DNA from: an uncultured Alistipes sp.
GTDB taxonomy: Bacteria > Bacteroidota > Bacteroidia > Bacteroidales > Rikenellaceae
Reading direction: 5' to 3'
DNA length: 62,351 nt
NCBI GenBank assembly: GCA_949286165.1
Contig: CASDZK010000021.1
Coordinates: 1 to 62,351 of the forward strand
Position 1 is the first letter of the stretch, and each line of letters starts with the position of its first letter. Below the pieces are notes generated by a model. It was not told where the DNA came from and did not search any database. It saw only the letters and a program-made list of their open reading frames with translations. The translations under genes were made by a program, and so were the position numbers. Shown in pieces: positions 25,811 to 35,101 of the stretch.

Positions 25811-27083
25811 GATCGTTCTCCCGACGCTCCAGCCGTACCGGGAGAATGGTATTGATGCAGTCCGGTTCGTAGGGCAGTTCCGCACGGATGTAATTGTCCG
25901 TATATCCGAACATGAGTCCGCCTTTTCGTGTTCCTTCGACCAATACCGGTCGTATGGACCCGATGTGCCGGTCCAAGAAACGCCCGTGAAGATCGTCGCA
26001 TAATACTTCCAGCCGTTTTACCCGTTCGGCTTTGATTTCCGGGGGAATTTTTCCCGGGAAAAGAATCGCCGGGGTGTTGGCCCGTTCCGAATAAGGGAAA
26101 ATATGGAGGTAAGCCGGTGCCAGCTCTTTTAGGAAAGCGAGAGTCGTTTCGAAATCCTCTTCCGTTTCTCCGGGAAATCCGACGATGACGTCAATGCCGA
26201 TGAACACGTCTGGTATGATCGCTTTTATCCGGGCGATTTTTTCAGCAAAATCCGTGGTCGTATACCGTCGCTTCATCCGCTTCAATACAGCGTTCGAACC
26301 GGCTTGCAGCGGGATGTGGAAATGAGGTTGGAATTTCTGCGATTCGGCGGTAAACGCCACGATCTCTTCGGTCAGCAGGTTGGGCTCTATCGACGATATG
26401 CGGTAACGGTCGATGCCCGCTACGCTGTCTAACGATCTCAGCAGATCGTAAAAACTTTCTCCCGTAGTCCGTCCGAAATCTCCGATATTGACTCCTGTCA
26501 GCACGATTTCCCGAATGCCTCTTGCGGCAATTTTGCGGGCGGTTTCCGTCAGATCCGCTATCGGCAGGTTGCGGCTTTCTCCCCGGGCCAGGGGAATCGT
26601 GCAATAGGAACATCGGTAGTTGCACCCGTCCTGCACTTTCAGAAAAGAGCGGGTGCGGTCTCCGCTGGAAAAGGCAGAAAAGAAAGCGGAGAACTCGGCG
26701 GTCTGGCAAGTATGCGCCGGTCCGCCTTTTTTCTTGGCGCAATTTCTTATCAACTCGAACAAACGTCCTTTTTCCCCGTTTCCCGCTACTAAATCCACTT
26801 CGGGCATAGCGGCGATTTCTTCCGCTTTCAGTTGCGCATAGCAACCTGTGACGACAATCAAGGCTTCCGGATGTTTCCGTGCCGTTTTCCGAATGATGTT
26901 CCGGCTTTTTTTGTCGGCGTGGTCCGTGACCGAACAGGTGTTGATTACGTAGATGTCCGCTTCGCTTTCCGGAGCGACCCGTTCGAATCCGTTTTCCGAG
27001 AATTGCCGGGCCAGTGTCGAACTTTCCGAAAAGTTCAGTTTGCATCCGAGGGTATGAAAGGCTACTCTTTTTTTGTCGCGCAT
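25788..27083 (-). CDS. mtaB: tRNA threonylcarbamoyladenosine methylthiotransferase MtaB
   Basis: This radical SAM enzyme adds a methylthio group to t6A37 of tRNA, making ms2t6A. The UPF0004 domain has Cys14 (TLGCKLNFSES), Cys50 (NTCSVTDHADKKSR) and Cys81 (TGCYAQ). The radical SAM cluster is Cys154, Cys158 and Cys161 (CNYRCSYC). A TRAM domain closes the 431-residue protein. The KLNFSES and DHADKKSR variants mark MtaB rather than MiaB or RimO. Confidence 0.95.
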   Translation of the reverse strand: MRDKKRVAFHTLGCKLNFSESSTLARQFSENGFERVAPESEADIYVINTCSVTDHADKKSRNIIRKTARKHPEALIVVTGCYAQLKAEEIAAMPEVDLVAGNGEKGRLFELIRNCAKKKGGPAHTCQTAEFSAFFSAFSSGDRTRSFLKVQDGCNYRCSYCTIPLARGESRNLPIADLTETARKIAARGIREIVLTGVNIGDFGRTTGESFYDLLRSLDSVAGIDRYRISSIEPNLLTEEIVAFTAESQKFQPHFHIPLQAGSNAVLKRMKRRYTTTDFAEKIARIKAIIPDVFIGIDVIVGFPGETEEDFETTLAFLKELAPAYLHIFPYSERANTPAILFPGKIPPEIKAERVKRLEVLCDDLHGRFLDRHIGSIRPVLVEGTRKGGLMFGYTDNYIRAELPYEPDCINTILPVRLERRENDHVTATKL

Positions 27084-27129
27084 AAATTTTCGGGGTTAGG
27101 GGAATTTCGGAAGAAAAAATTCCCGTTTG

Positions 27130-27137
27130 CAAAGATA
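27130..27137 (-). promoter_or_regulatory. Putative -7 element of mtaB
   Basis: On the minus strand this reads TATCTTTG and lies 47 bases before the mtaB ATG. It is divergent from the mutS2 -7 element at 27223. Confidence 0.55.
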
Positions 27138-27222
27138 GCCAAAACGCCGGAACTCCCGCATTTCTCCTTTCGTTTTCTTCCGTTTCCGGTTTTTGCGTGG
27201 TGGCAGTCGTCCGGTTTCTTAT

Positions 27223-27230
27223 TACCTTTG
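27223..27230 (+). promoter_or_regulatory. Putative -7 element of mutS2
   Basis: TACCTTTG matches TAnnTTTG and lies 52 bases before the GTG start proposed for mutS2. It supports that downstream start, because the longer open frame would begin far upstream of the promoter. Confidence 0.55.
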
Positions 27231-27281
27231 TTCCGAAAAAAGTATTGGCGGTGTTGCTCGCCGGTTAAAACTGATGTTGTT

Positions 27282-29822
27282 GTGATTTATCCTGAAGATT
27301 TTGAGGCACGGTTGGGATTCGACCGGGTCCGTGCATTGATAGAAAGCCGGTTGTCTACCCGTCTGGCCCGGGAAAAACTGGCGGAAACGGGGTTTTCCTC
27401 CGATTTCGAAACCGTCGTCCGGCGGTTGGGAGAGGTAGACGAAATGCGTGTGATTTTGCTGATGGAGCAGGATTTCCCTGTCGGCGGGTACGTGGATATC
27501 GTCTATCTGGTTTCGAAAATAAGGATAGAAGGAGCCTATCTGGAAGCGGAGGAGATCGTGTCGATAGCCAAGGCGCTCCATACGGCGGGAAAGCAGGTCG
27601 CTTTTTTCGCGCGGAAAGAAGAGCGTCAATACCCGTTTCTGAAGAGTCGGGCGGCGGGAGTTTCCGCTTTGCCCGCCATTCAGGAACGGATCGTTTGCCT
27701 GGTGGACCGGTTCGGCCGCGTTCGCGACGACGCCTCTCCGGAATTGTCCGATATCCGGCGTTCGCTTCGCGAAAAGGAACAGCAGGTTGGCAAACGTTTG
27801 CAGGCCATTTTGCGGGCGGCACGCAGCGAGGGAATTATCGATGAGGATGCGGCCGTTTCCATCCGCGACGGACGGGCCGTTATTCCCGTTCCTTCTACCA
27901 ATAAACGTAAACTCAAAGGATTTGTGCACGACGAGTCGGCCACCGGGAAAACGTTTTATGTGGAACCGGAAGAGGTCGTGGAACTGAACAATGAAATCAA
28001 GGAGCTGGAATATGCCGAAAAGCGCGAGATTATCCGGATATTGGTCGCTTTCGCCGATTTTCTCCGTCCTTACTCTGAAGAATTGATCGGTGCGGGCGAT
28101 TTTCTGGCCTTTATGGAATTGACGGAAAGCAAGGCGCGGGTAGCTATCGATATGCGTGCGTCGAAACCCGTTTTGAGAAAGGAGGCTTACCTGGATTTGC
28201 GGCAGGCCCGGCATCCTTTGTTGGAGCAGACGCTCGTTCGGGAAGGGAAACGGATCGTTCCGTTGAACCTGACGCTTTCCCGGGAAAAACACATTCTGGT
28301 TATTTCCGGAGCCAACGCGGGGGGGAAATCGGTTTGTCTGAAAACGGTGGGACTGTTGCAGTACATGTTGCAGTGCGGTTTGCTGATTCCTGCCGGGGAA
28401 AATAGCGAAACCGGTTTGTTTCGGAGTATTTTCATCGATATCGGGGACCAGCAGTCGTTGGACAACGACTTGAGCACCTACAGCTCTCATTTGCAGAACA
28501 TGAAGACGATGCTGCGTTACAGCGATGACCGTTCGTTGATTCTCATCGACGAATTCGGCAGCGGAACCGAACCGGTCATGGGGGGGGCCATTGCCGAAAC
28601 CCTGTTGGAACGGTTCGAGGCGCGGGGCGTGTTCGGGGTCATTACGACGCATTATTCCAACCTGAAATATTATGCCGGTAACGCTAAGGGTGTTTTGAAC
28701 GGAGCCATGACTTTCGATATCCGGAATATCCGGCCGTTGTTCGGTCTGGAAATCGGGAAGCCCGGCAGCTCTTTCGCGCTTGAGATCGCCCGAAAAATCG
28801 GATTGCCGGAGGATGTGGTACGTGACGCACAGGACAAGATCGGATCGGAACAGGTCAATATCGAAAAACAGTTGCGGGACATCGCCCGGGATAAACGGTA
28901 TTGGGAAACGAAGCGGGAGAATATCCGTTTGGCGGGAAAACGGGCCGAGGAACTGGCTGTCCGTTATGAAAAGGAGCTGACGGAAATTCTCCGTCAACGC
29001 AAAGAACTGTTGGCAGCGGCGCGGCAGGAGGCGAAACAGATTGTGAACGAGGCGAACCGGCGGGTGGAAAATACTGTTCGGGAAATTCGGGAAGCGCAGG
29101 CGGAGAAGGAGCGAACCAAACTTATCCGGCAGGAGTTGGAACAATTTCGCCGGGAAACGGAAAACGAAGAGACGGTTCTGGAAGAAGATGCGAGGCTTTT
29201 GCGCAAAATGGAAAAACTGAGGGAAAAGGAACGTCGTCGGGAAGAGCGGAGCAGACAGGCCGGGAATGCGGAAAATAAACCGGAAACGCCTGCGGCTGTT
29301 CCGATAGAGAAAAAGACATTCGAACCGGGCGACAAGGTCCGTATCAAGGGACAGGTCGTGGCCGGAGAGATTACCCGGGTGGAAGGCAGCCGGTGTTACG
29401 TCGCTTTCGGTCATTTGATTTCTCAGGTCGAAGCCAAACGGTTGGAACCTATTTCCACGGCCGAGTATAAGCGGCAGCAGAAGGAGAATGCGAATGCCCG
29501 CTCTTCCGGGACGGCTTTCCCCGGAGGAATGGGCGCGGAGACTAAGACTTACGACGTTTCGGAAAAACGGTTGAATTTCAAAAACGAAATCGATCTGCGC
29601 GGAGCTCGTGTGGACGAGGCATTGGCTCGGGTACAGGTATTGGTGGATGAGGCGTACATGCTGGGAATTGCCGATTTGCGTATTCTGCACGGAAAGGGAA
29701 CCGGAGCATTGAAAGAGGAGATTCGCCGTTATTTGCGTACCGTGCCGTTCGTGGCGGACTGTCGGGACGAACATGTGCAGTTCGGTGGTGCCGGCATTAC
29801 GTTGGTCCGGCTCGATATCTGA
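27282..29822 (+). CDS. mutS2: MutS2: DNA-binding ATPase and Smr endonuclease
   Basis: This is an 846-residue MutS2. In other bacteria it suppresses homologous recombination and/or acts on collided ribosomes. The N-terminal core and clamp precede the ABC-type ATPase, with Walker A GANAGGKS at 343-350 and LIDEFGSGTEP as Walker B/signature. A long charged coiled coil (about 530-680) follows, then a KOW-like linker and a C-terminal Smr domain (about 765-846) with DLRG and ILHGKGTGAL. The open frame extends to 26832; I use GTG at 27282 because the conserved YPEDFEARLGFDRVR start and the promoter fit it. Confidence 0.94.
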   Translation: MIYPEDFEARLGFDRVRALIESRLSTRLAREKLAETGFSSDFETVVRRLGEVDEMRVILLMEQDFPVGGYVDIVYLVSKIRIEGAYLEAEEIVSIAKALHTAGKQVAFFARKEERQYPFLKSRAAGVSALPAIQERIVCLVDRFGRVRDDASPELSDIRRSLREKEQQVGKRLQAILRAARSEGIIDEDAAVSIRDGRAVIPVPSTNKRKLKGFVHDESATGKTFYVEPEEVVELNNEIKELEYAEKREIIRILVAFADFLRPYSEELIGAGDFLAFMELTESKARVAIDMRASKPVLRKEAYLDLRQARHPLLEQTLVREGKRIVPLNLTLSREKHILVISGANAGGKSVCLKTVGLLQYMLQCGLLIPAGENSETGLFRSIFIDIGDQQSLDNDLSTYSSHLQNMKTMLRYSDDRSLILIDEFGSGTEPVMGGAIAETLLERFEARGVFGVITTHYSNLKYYAGNAKGVLNGAMTFDIRNIRPLFGLEIGKPGSSFALEIARKIGLPEDVVRDAQDKIGSEQVNIEKQLRDIARDKRYWETKRENIRLAGKRAEELAVRYEKELTEILRQRKELLAAARQEAKQIVNEANRRVENTVREIREAQAEKERTKLIRQELEQFRRETENEETVLEEDARLLRKMEKLREKERRREERSRQAGNAENKPETPAAVPIEKKTFEPGDKVRIKGQVVAGEITRVEGSRCYVAFGHLISQVEAKRLEPISTAEYKRQQKENANARSSGTAFPGGMGAETKTYDVSEKRLNFKNEIDLRGARVDEALARVQVLVDEAYMLGIADLRILHGKGTGALKEEIRRYLRTVPFVADCRDEHVQFGGAGITLVRLDI

Positions 29823-29936
29823 GGAATCGGATGTACATAATGATTACAGGGAAACGACAGTGTTATATATTTCAAACGAATGACTTGTGTGTATTGAAAA
29901 ATATTCGTATTTTGGGAAAAAATAATGCTTACAGTC

Positions 29937-30387
29937 ATGAAAATGACAATTGCGTTAAGTATTCTGTGTCCCTTTCTTCGCGGGTTTGCAGGCCGGAGAC
30001 GGCGATTGTCCGGTTCGCATTGCCCCTGTGGACGATACGTTATATGAAGGAAGTCCCGTTTTGGAATATCCGAGGACGATTCAGGAGGATAAGGGGAATC
30101 AATATCTGCCGGATGAACGGTTGAAAAAAATTCGCTTGATCTCATAACAGGCCATAGGGTTTCGGACAAGTCGCTTTGGGTTTGTGTCCCTCGTGGAAAA
30201 TATACGCGGGAAACGAATTGTAAGAGCAGTTTGTTTTGCGTGGCCAGAAGGTTACGGTACAGGGAAAATGGACGATAAACCGTTAGATGGGAGTTCCCGT
30301 ATTTCGGTTTTGACCGATCGAGGTGCCGAAAAAATAGCCAACGACTTCGTCAGAGGTACAAGTCTTAGCATTTATCCCGTGTGTTGA
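29937..30387 (+). pseudogene. Decayed paralog of the downstream secreted protein
   Basis: No single frame spans this stretch. A start with signal-like sequence (MKMTIALSILCPFLRGF) continues, after a shift, into a frame reading CPVRIAPVDDTLYEGSPVLEY. That resembles GPYRIVVADNTCYLPGSPVFTG at the start of the mature part of the next gene. It ends at TAA 30144-30146, and further gene-like pieces follow in other frames to about 30387. The simplest reading is a tandem duplicate broken by indels. The alignment is short, so confidence is modest. Confidence 0.4.
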
Positions 30388-30405
30388 ACTTTTAATTATC
30401 GGAAA

Positions 30406-31287
30406 ATGAGAAGGTCGATTTTATTTATGCTTTGCTTTTCCCTTTTAGGAAACGGCCTGGCTGCACAATCCGGACCGTATCGCATTGTTGTCGCGGACAA
30501 TACGTGTTACCTTCCCGGCAGTCCTGTCTTTACGGGAAGCGGTTATCTTTGTGTCTCCGAGGCCAATTACTCGATGTACCGTGATTTCGTATATAGGGGA
30601 GTCGGCATTGCGCGGGAAATGGTTCAACCTTCTCGTACGGCTCCTTTGCCCGTTGCATTTCGACAACCCTTGAACGGACAGACTGTTACGCTGAACGAAT
30701 TGATTTCCGCTCGTAGAAAGGATTTTTCTCTTTGCCGGGCGGAGTGTAGTTCGTTATTGTCTTCGGCTTTGTCGAATCTGATAAGTACGGAGATTGTACT
30801 GAATGATTCTTTATCGGGCAATAGGGACCTTTGTGCCGGAGTTTTCGTTTGGCGGCAGTCCGAGCCTTTTCTTCAGGGAAATGGCGAAACGCCCGGATCG
30901 GTCCAGGCGGTCGAAAAAGGCCGATACGATAAGGAAGAACTGCGCGGTTTCGTTGTTGCCAACAGGAAAGCCGATTTGTTGCTGGTGTTGGATACTTGCT
31001 GGTTTCGGGTCGATCTTTGCTCAGCTTACAGCAGTCGTAAAATCGACCGGAATACTTCGGGAACCGTCGTATTGAGCCTGTACGGCGTTTGGGATGCCTA
31101 TGCCGGTAACGAATTACAACGCTGTATCGAGTTGCCTTCTCGTATGGATACGATACGGATGGATTGGACCGACGTGCCTTTGTATAGCAACCGGTTGCCG
31201 AAAATGAACGACTTGGTTTCCCGTTTATTACTTAAATCCGCCCGAGGAACGATTCGGTCGTTGGCGGAGGCTGCGGATGGTCGATAG
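30406..31287 (+). CDS. Secreted protein of unknown function
   Basis: This is a 293-residue protein with a clear signal peptide (hydrophobic 4-18, cleavage near GLAAQ) and no recognised domain. The mature part has several cysteines (near residues 33, 48, 109, 114, 142, 198, 204 and 239), which fits a periplasmic or surface protein. No catalytic motif was seen. The decayed stretch upstream appears to be related. Confidence 0.65.
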   Translation: MRRSILFMLCFSLLGNGLAAQSGPYRIVVADNTCYLPGSPVFTGSGYLCVSEANYSMYRDFVYRGVGIAREMVQPSRTAPLPVAFRQPLNGQTVTLNELISARRKDFSLCRAECSSLLSSALSNLISTEIVLNDSLSGNRDLCAGVFVWRQSEPFLQGNGETPGSVQAVEKGRYDKEELRGFVVANRKADLLLVLDTCWFRVDLCSAYSSRKIDRNTSGTVVLSLYGVWDAYAGNELQRCIELPSRMDTIRMDWTDVPLYSNRLPKMNDLVSRLLLKSARGTIRSLAEAADGR

Positions 31288-31386
31288 CTGTCGCTTTCGG
31301 AAATAACCGGATTCCTGAAGATTTCGGAGAGGAGGAATGAAGAGACTGGCGGGGTAAGGATGACGGAAGATATGAGAAAAAGATTT

Positions 31387-31427
31387 AACACGTCTTAAAT
31401 AACCATTACAGTTATTTAAGACGTGTT
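31387..31427 (-). terminator. Strong inverted repeat terminating the LytM-dxr-rseP operon
   Basis: A perfect 17-bp stem (31387-31403 with 31411-31427) and a 7-base loop lie between convergent genes. Read on the minus strand, the stem is followed by AAATCTTTTT, so it best serves the rseP transcript. It could also stop the plus-strand transcript. Confidence 0.7.
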
Positions 31428-31470
31428 ACTCCCTAAAAACAATAAAATATTATTTTGAACTGTCTCCTTT

Positions 31471-32793
31471 TTACCGGAACAGTCTGAATATGTCGTTTCC
31501 GAAAGCCAATAACATTAATCCCAATAACAGGAACATGCCCACGGTTTGGGCGTATTCCATGAATTTGTCGCTGGGTTTGCGCCGGGTAATGACTTCATAC
31601 AGCAGGAACATCACGTGTCCTCCGTCTAGAGCGGGAATCGGCAGTATGTTCATCACGGCCAGCATAATGGAAAAAAGCGCCGTAATGTTCCAGAAAACGT
31701 AAGCGTCGAAAGAGGCCGGGAAAAAGTTGCCCATGGCCACTACGCTGCCTACCTGTTTGTAGGCTTCCGTTTGCGGGTTGACGATCAGTTTGAGCTGTTG
31801 CAGATAACTGCTCAACTGTTCTCCTGCCCGGTGGAATCCCTGAGGTATGGCTTCCCATAACGTATATTGTTTCCGGCTGATCGGGTAAAGGTCCGGAAAG
31901 TTTATTTTGTTGTACACGCCTATCCGACTGGAGTCGGGAATGACGATTGTCAAAGTCTCCTCCATGCCGTTGCGGACGAAAGCGGCTTGGACGGAATCGC
32001 CGGCATATGTTTTGAACGCCCGGACGTATTCATCGCGATAACGCATCGGAACACCGTTTAGTGCTGTCAGCGAGTCGCCCGGCTGCAGGCCTGCCCGGGC
32101 AGCGGCTTGTTCGGGCACGACGGAATCGATGACGAAAGGCATGCGCAACGTCATGAACCAGCTGTCGTTGTTCAACAGGCGGGGAATGTGGGCTTCGGTA
32201 ATGGTAATTTCCCGGCGTTCTCCGTTTTGTTCTACGACAATCGTTCCCTCTCCGCCGATGATGATATCGCGTTGCATATCCATAAAGTTGTCGTACGTTT
32301 TGCCGCGTACCGATACGATCCGGTCTCCGTCCCGGAATCCGATTTCCTGGGCCAGCTCTCCGTAAGCGTATCCGTCCGGAACGTCCTTGTCCGCGATATA
32401 GCTTTCTCCGTAGTGCCAGCTCATGCAGACATAAATGACGAACGCCGTCAGAATATTCATGATTACTCCGCCTGTCATAATCAACAACCTTTGCCAGGCC
32501 GGTTTGCTCCGGAACTCATAAGGCTGCGGCGGCTGTTTCATCTGTTCCTTGTCCATCGACTCGTCGATCATCCCCGCTATTTTCACGTAACCGCCGAACG
32601 GAACCCAGCCTATGCCGTATTCCGTCTCTCCGATTTTGAATTTGAGCAGGGAAAACCATGGGTTGAAAAAAAGGTAAAATTTCTCCACCCTCGTCTTGAA
32701 TAATTTGGCGAACATAAAATGTCCCAGTTCATGCACGAACACCAACAGGGACAAACAAAGTATCAGTTGTACTACCTTCACTACTATATCCAT
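31471..32793 (-). CDS. rseP: RseP-type site-2 intramembrane metalloprotease
   Basis: This is a 440-residue inner-membrane zinc protease predicted to cleave transmembrane substrates such as anti-sigma factors after an initial cut. The zinc motif HELGH is at 21-25 in the first membrane segment. The second conserved motif NILPIPALDGGH starts at residue 382. The region between holds PDZ-like domains, with GDRIVSVRGK and AGLQPGDSLTALNG. It is the last gene of an operon with the LytM-like gene and dxr. Confidence 0.95.
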   Translation of the reverse strand: MDIVVKVVQLILCLSLLVFVHELGHFMFAKLFKTRVEKFYLFFNPWFSLLKFKIGETEYGIGWVPFGGYVKIAGMIDESMDKEQMKQPPQPYEFRSKPAWQRLLIMTGGVIMNILTAFVIYVCMSWHYGESYIADKDVPDGYAYGELAQEIGFRDGDRIVSVRGKTYDNFMDMQRDIIIGGEGTIVVEQNGERREITITEAHIPRLLNNDSWFMTLRMPFVIDSVVPEQAAARAGLQPGDSLTALNGVPMRYRDEYVRAFKTYAGDSVQAAFVRNGMEETLTIVIPDSSRIGVYNKINFPDLYPISRKQYTLWEAIPQGFHRAGEQLSSYLQQLKLIVNPQTEAYKQVGSVVAMGNFFPASFDAYVFWNITALFSIMLAVMNILPIPALDGGHVMFLLYEVITRRKPSDKFMEYAQTVGMFLLLGLMLLAFGNDIFRLFR

Positions 32794-32850
32794 ATTCTTC
32801 CTTTTGAATCGCGTGGCATGTTTTGTGCCTATCGTATTGTTACTTGTTTT

Positions 32851-34002
32851 TTATTTTACCTCTCGTTCGATGTATCGGCCCGCCCTTTCCCGGGCCTGCC
32901 GGTCGCTGCACCGGTAATCTTCCAAAGAGGGCGAAGATATAAAATCCGTCTTATTTATGCAATATTCGATGATTCGGGGAATGTCCGTGAAACGTATCTG
33001 ACGGTTCAGAAACGCTTCTACCGCGATTTCGTTGGCGGCATTCATGACACAGGGGGCGTTCCCGCCTTTCCGCATGGCTTCATAGGCCAATGCCAGACAA
33101 GGAAACCTGTCGGTATCGGGTGCTGAAAACTCTAATTTTTCCCCGGTCAGTTTCAGTCGGGGAGCCATCGGTAGCCGTTCGGGGAAAGTCAGGGCGTACT
33201 GTATGGGGAGTTTCATATCCGGCGTTCCCAGTTGCGCTTTTATCGCTCCGTCGCAGAACTGCACCATCGAATGGATGACCGAAGAGGGGTGGATGACGAC
33301 TTCTATCTGTTCGGCATCCAGACCGAACAACCATTTGGCTTCGATCACTTCGAACCCTTTGTTCATCAGGGTAGCCGAATCCACGGTAATTTTCTTTCCC
33401 ATGCTCCAGTTGGGATGTTCCAAAGCCTGTTCGGGCGTTACCTTTTCCAACGCTTCTTTCGGAGTGTGCAGGAAAGGACCTCCGGATGCGGTCAGAATCA
33501 CTTTTTCCACCCCGCCCGTTTCTCCGGCCAACGACTGGAATATGGCGGAATGTTCCGAATCTACCGGCAACACGGGGGTTTTGTATTCCGCCGCTAACTG
33601 CATGACCGTTTCTCCCGCCACGACTAACGTCTCCTTGTTGGCCAGGGCGATTTTCTTTCCCGCCCGTACGGCGTGCAGGGTAGGTTCCAGTCCCGCATAT
33701 CCCACCAATGCCGCCACGACGGTATCTATCCGGCTGTTCTCGACGGCTTGCGCCACGGCTTCGCTGCCGGTATAGACTTTGATGTATTCTCCGGCGAGTG
33801 CGTTTTTTACCGCCCGGTAATGGTCGGGGTTGGCGATGGTTACGCTGTCCGGCCGGTATTTCAGCGCTTGTTCTACCAGCAATTGCCAGTTGTTGTTGGC
33901 GGTCAGGGCGTATATTTCGAACAGCTCCGGGTATCGTTCCGCCACTTCGAGGGTCTGTTTTCCGATCGAACCGGTGGAACCTAAAATTGCTAAACGTTGC
34001 AT
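32851..34002 (-). CDS. dxr: 1-deoxy-D-xylulose 5-phosphate reductoisomerase
   Basis: The enzyme catalyses the committed step of the MEP isoprenoid pathway, making 2-C-methyl-D-erythritol 4-phosphate with NADPH. The N-terminal dinucleotide site ILGSTGSIGKQTLEV, the metal site PVDSEHSAIFQ and the KKITVDSATLMNKGFEVIEA block are all present. The length of 383 residues is standard. It lies between the LytM-like gene and rseP, as in other Bacteroidota. Confidence 0.97.
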   Translation of the reverse strand: MQRLAILGSTGSIGKQTLEVAERYPELFEIYALTANNNWQLLVEQALKYRPDSVTIANPDHYRAVKNALAGEYIKVYTGSEAVAQAVENSRIDTVVAALVGYAGLEPTLHAVRAGKKIALANKETLVVAGETVMQLAAEYKTPVLPVDSEHSAIFQSLAGETGGVEKVILTASGGPFLHTPKEALEKVTPEQALEHPNWSMGKKITVDSATLMNKGFEVIEAKWLFGLDAEQIEVVIHPSSVIHSMVQFCDGAIKAQLGTPDMKLPIQYALTFPERLPMAPRLKLTGEKLEFSAPDTDRFPCLALAYEAMRKGGNAPCVMNAANEIAVEAFLNRQIRFTDIPRIIEYCINKTDFISSPSLEDYRCSDRQARERAGRYIEREVK

Positions 34003-34033
34003 AAATGGAATTGCGTTGAAGATTTGTATCGGG

Positions 34034-34894
34034 TTAGAAAAGGATGAACTCTTCCGGATCTACGGCGGAGCCGTTGTTCCACAGCTCGAAATAAAGCGAG
34101 GCGAAATCGCCGCTCTCGTTTTCCTCATTTCCGACGTAACCGATGATTTCTCCCGCTTTTACCCGGTCTCCCGTGTTCCGCATGGTTCCCGACAGATGTT
34201 TGTAGGTCGAAATCATATTGCCGCCGTGTTGTATCTGCATCACATACCCTTCTTCCGGAGTCCACAGGTTGAGCAATACCGCTCCGTCCGTCACTGCGGC
34301 TACCGGTTCCCGGCCGGCTACCGACACTTCGATTCCCCTGAAGTTTTTGCTGAGATCGAACCGGCGGGCGACGACTCCGGTTACCGGGGAATAGAGCTCG
34401 AACGTGCGCACGTTGTTGCGTTGGGCCGAAGCGGCGAGCGCCAGGTCGTTTCGCATCTGTTGCCGGAAGGCGGAGTCCGCGGCCGAAGCCGGCAGGTTTT
34501 CCCGTTGTCCGGAACCGATGCTGTCCGCGTTTTTGGAAGCGGTAACCGAGATGGGCGTTTTCCCTTCCATGATCAGCCCGATGTTGTGCCGATAGGTTTC
34601 CCAGGTCTGTATCTGCTGTTCGATGGAATCCAGACGAATCAGGTTTTTAATCAGCAGTTCCCGCGATTTGTTGCCCGGATAGCCCGGAATCATGTCCAGA
34701 ATAGGTGTATAGATGATGGTCATGATGACGGCGACGAACGTGATGAGAATCAGAGTAAGAAAAGCTACGCATACGTTCAAAGGGGAGATGAAGATATACC
34801 ATAACTCTTCGCCTGTGTGCGGATTACGGATGCCGATGCGCATTTTTTTTCGGAAATTCCGTAGCAGAATTTTTATTATATTAAGTAACTTCAT
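34034..34894 (-). CDS. Membrane-anchored LytM/M23 protein with a degenerate active site
   Basis: This 286-residue protein has a cytoplasmic N-terminus, one membrane segment (about 38-62), a helical stalk and a C-terminal LytM fold (about 165-286). The M23 zinc ligands are not conserved. The HxGxD position reads FRGIE at 185-189, and the HxH of HLHFE reads SLYFE at 266-270; His223 in QHGG remains. I infer an inactive, regulatory LytM protein, like the EnvC/NlpD type that activates amidases. It starts the operon with dxr and rseP. Confidence 0.85.
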   Translation of the reverse strand: MKLLNIIKILLRNFRKKMRIGIRNPHTGEELWYIFISPLNVCVAFLTLILITFVAVIMTIIYTPILDMIPGYPGNKSRELLIKNLIRLDSIEQQIQTWETYRHNIGLIMEGKTPISVTASKNADSIGSGQRENLPASAADSAFRQQMRNDLALAASAQRNNVRTFELYSPVTGVVARRFDLSKNFRGIEVSVAGREPVAAVTDGAVLLNLWTPEEGYVMQIQHGGNMISTYKHLSGTMRNTGDRVKAGEIIGYVGNEENESGDFASLYFELWNNGSAVDPEEFILF

Positions 34895-34930
34895 TCAGTG
34901 CTTTGCTTTACGTCTTTTATAAATATTTTG

Positions 34931-34968
34931 CAAATGTAGTAATTTTACATCCGAAATTACTATATTTG
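34931..34968. promoter_or_regulatory. Divergent promoters of the LytM-dxr-rseP and galactose operons
   Basis: TACATTTG on the minus strand (34938-34931) lies 36 bases before the LytM start. TATATTTG on the plus strand (34961-34968) lies 133 bases before the nucleotidyltransferase start. Both match TAnnTTTG. The galactose operon would have a leader of over 120 bases, in which I see no known riboswitch. Confidence 0.55.
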
Positions 34969-35101
34969 CCTTATTGCTATTTTTATCGGAGCAATGCCGG
35001 GCGGGGATTTATCTTCGTGTAAAACAAACCGATACCGTCGTTTCCGTTGCTTCGTATGACAAAGATAAACAATTTAAAAACTTAAAAAAGATAAAATTAT
35101 T

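Noticed and set aside
26832..27281. N-terminal extension of the mutS2 frame
   Set aside because: It overlaps mtaB and both promoters, and MutS2 homology starts at the YPEDFEARLGFDRVR segment.
27222..29774. 850-residue open frame antisense to mutS2
   Set aside because: It is the mirror of a well-supported mutS2 gene; the long frame results from codon bias of the real gene, and the product has no domain.
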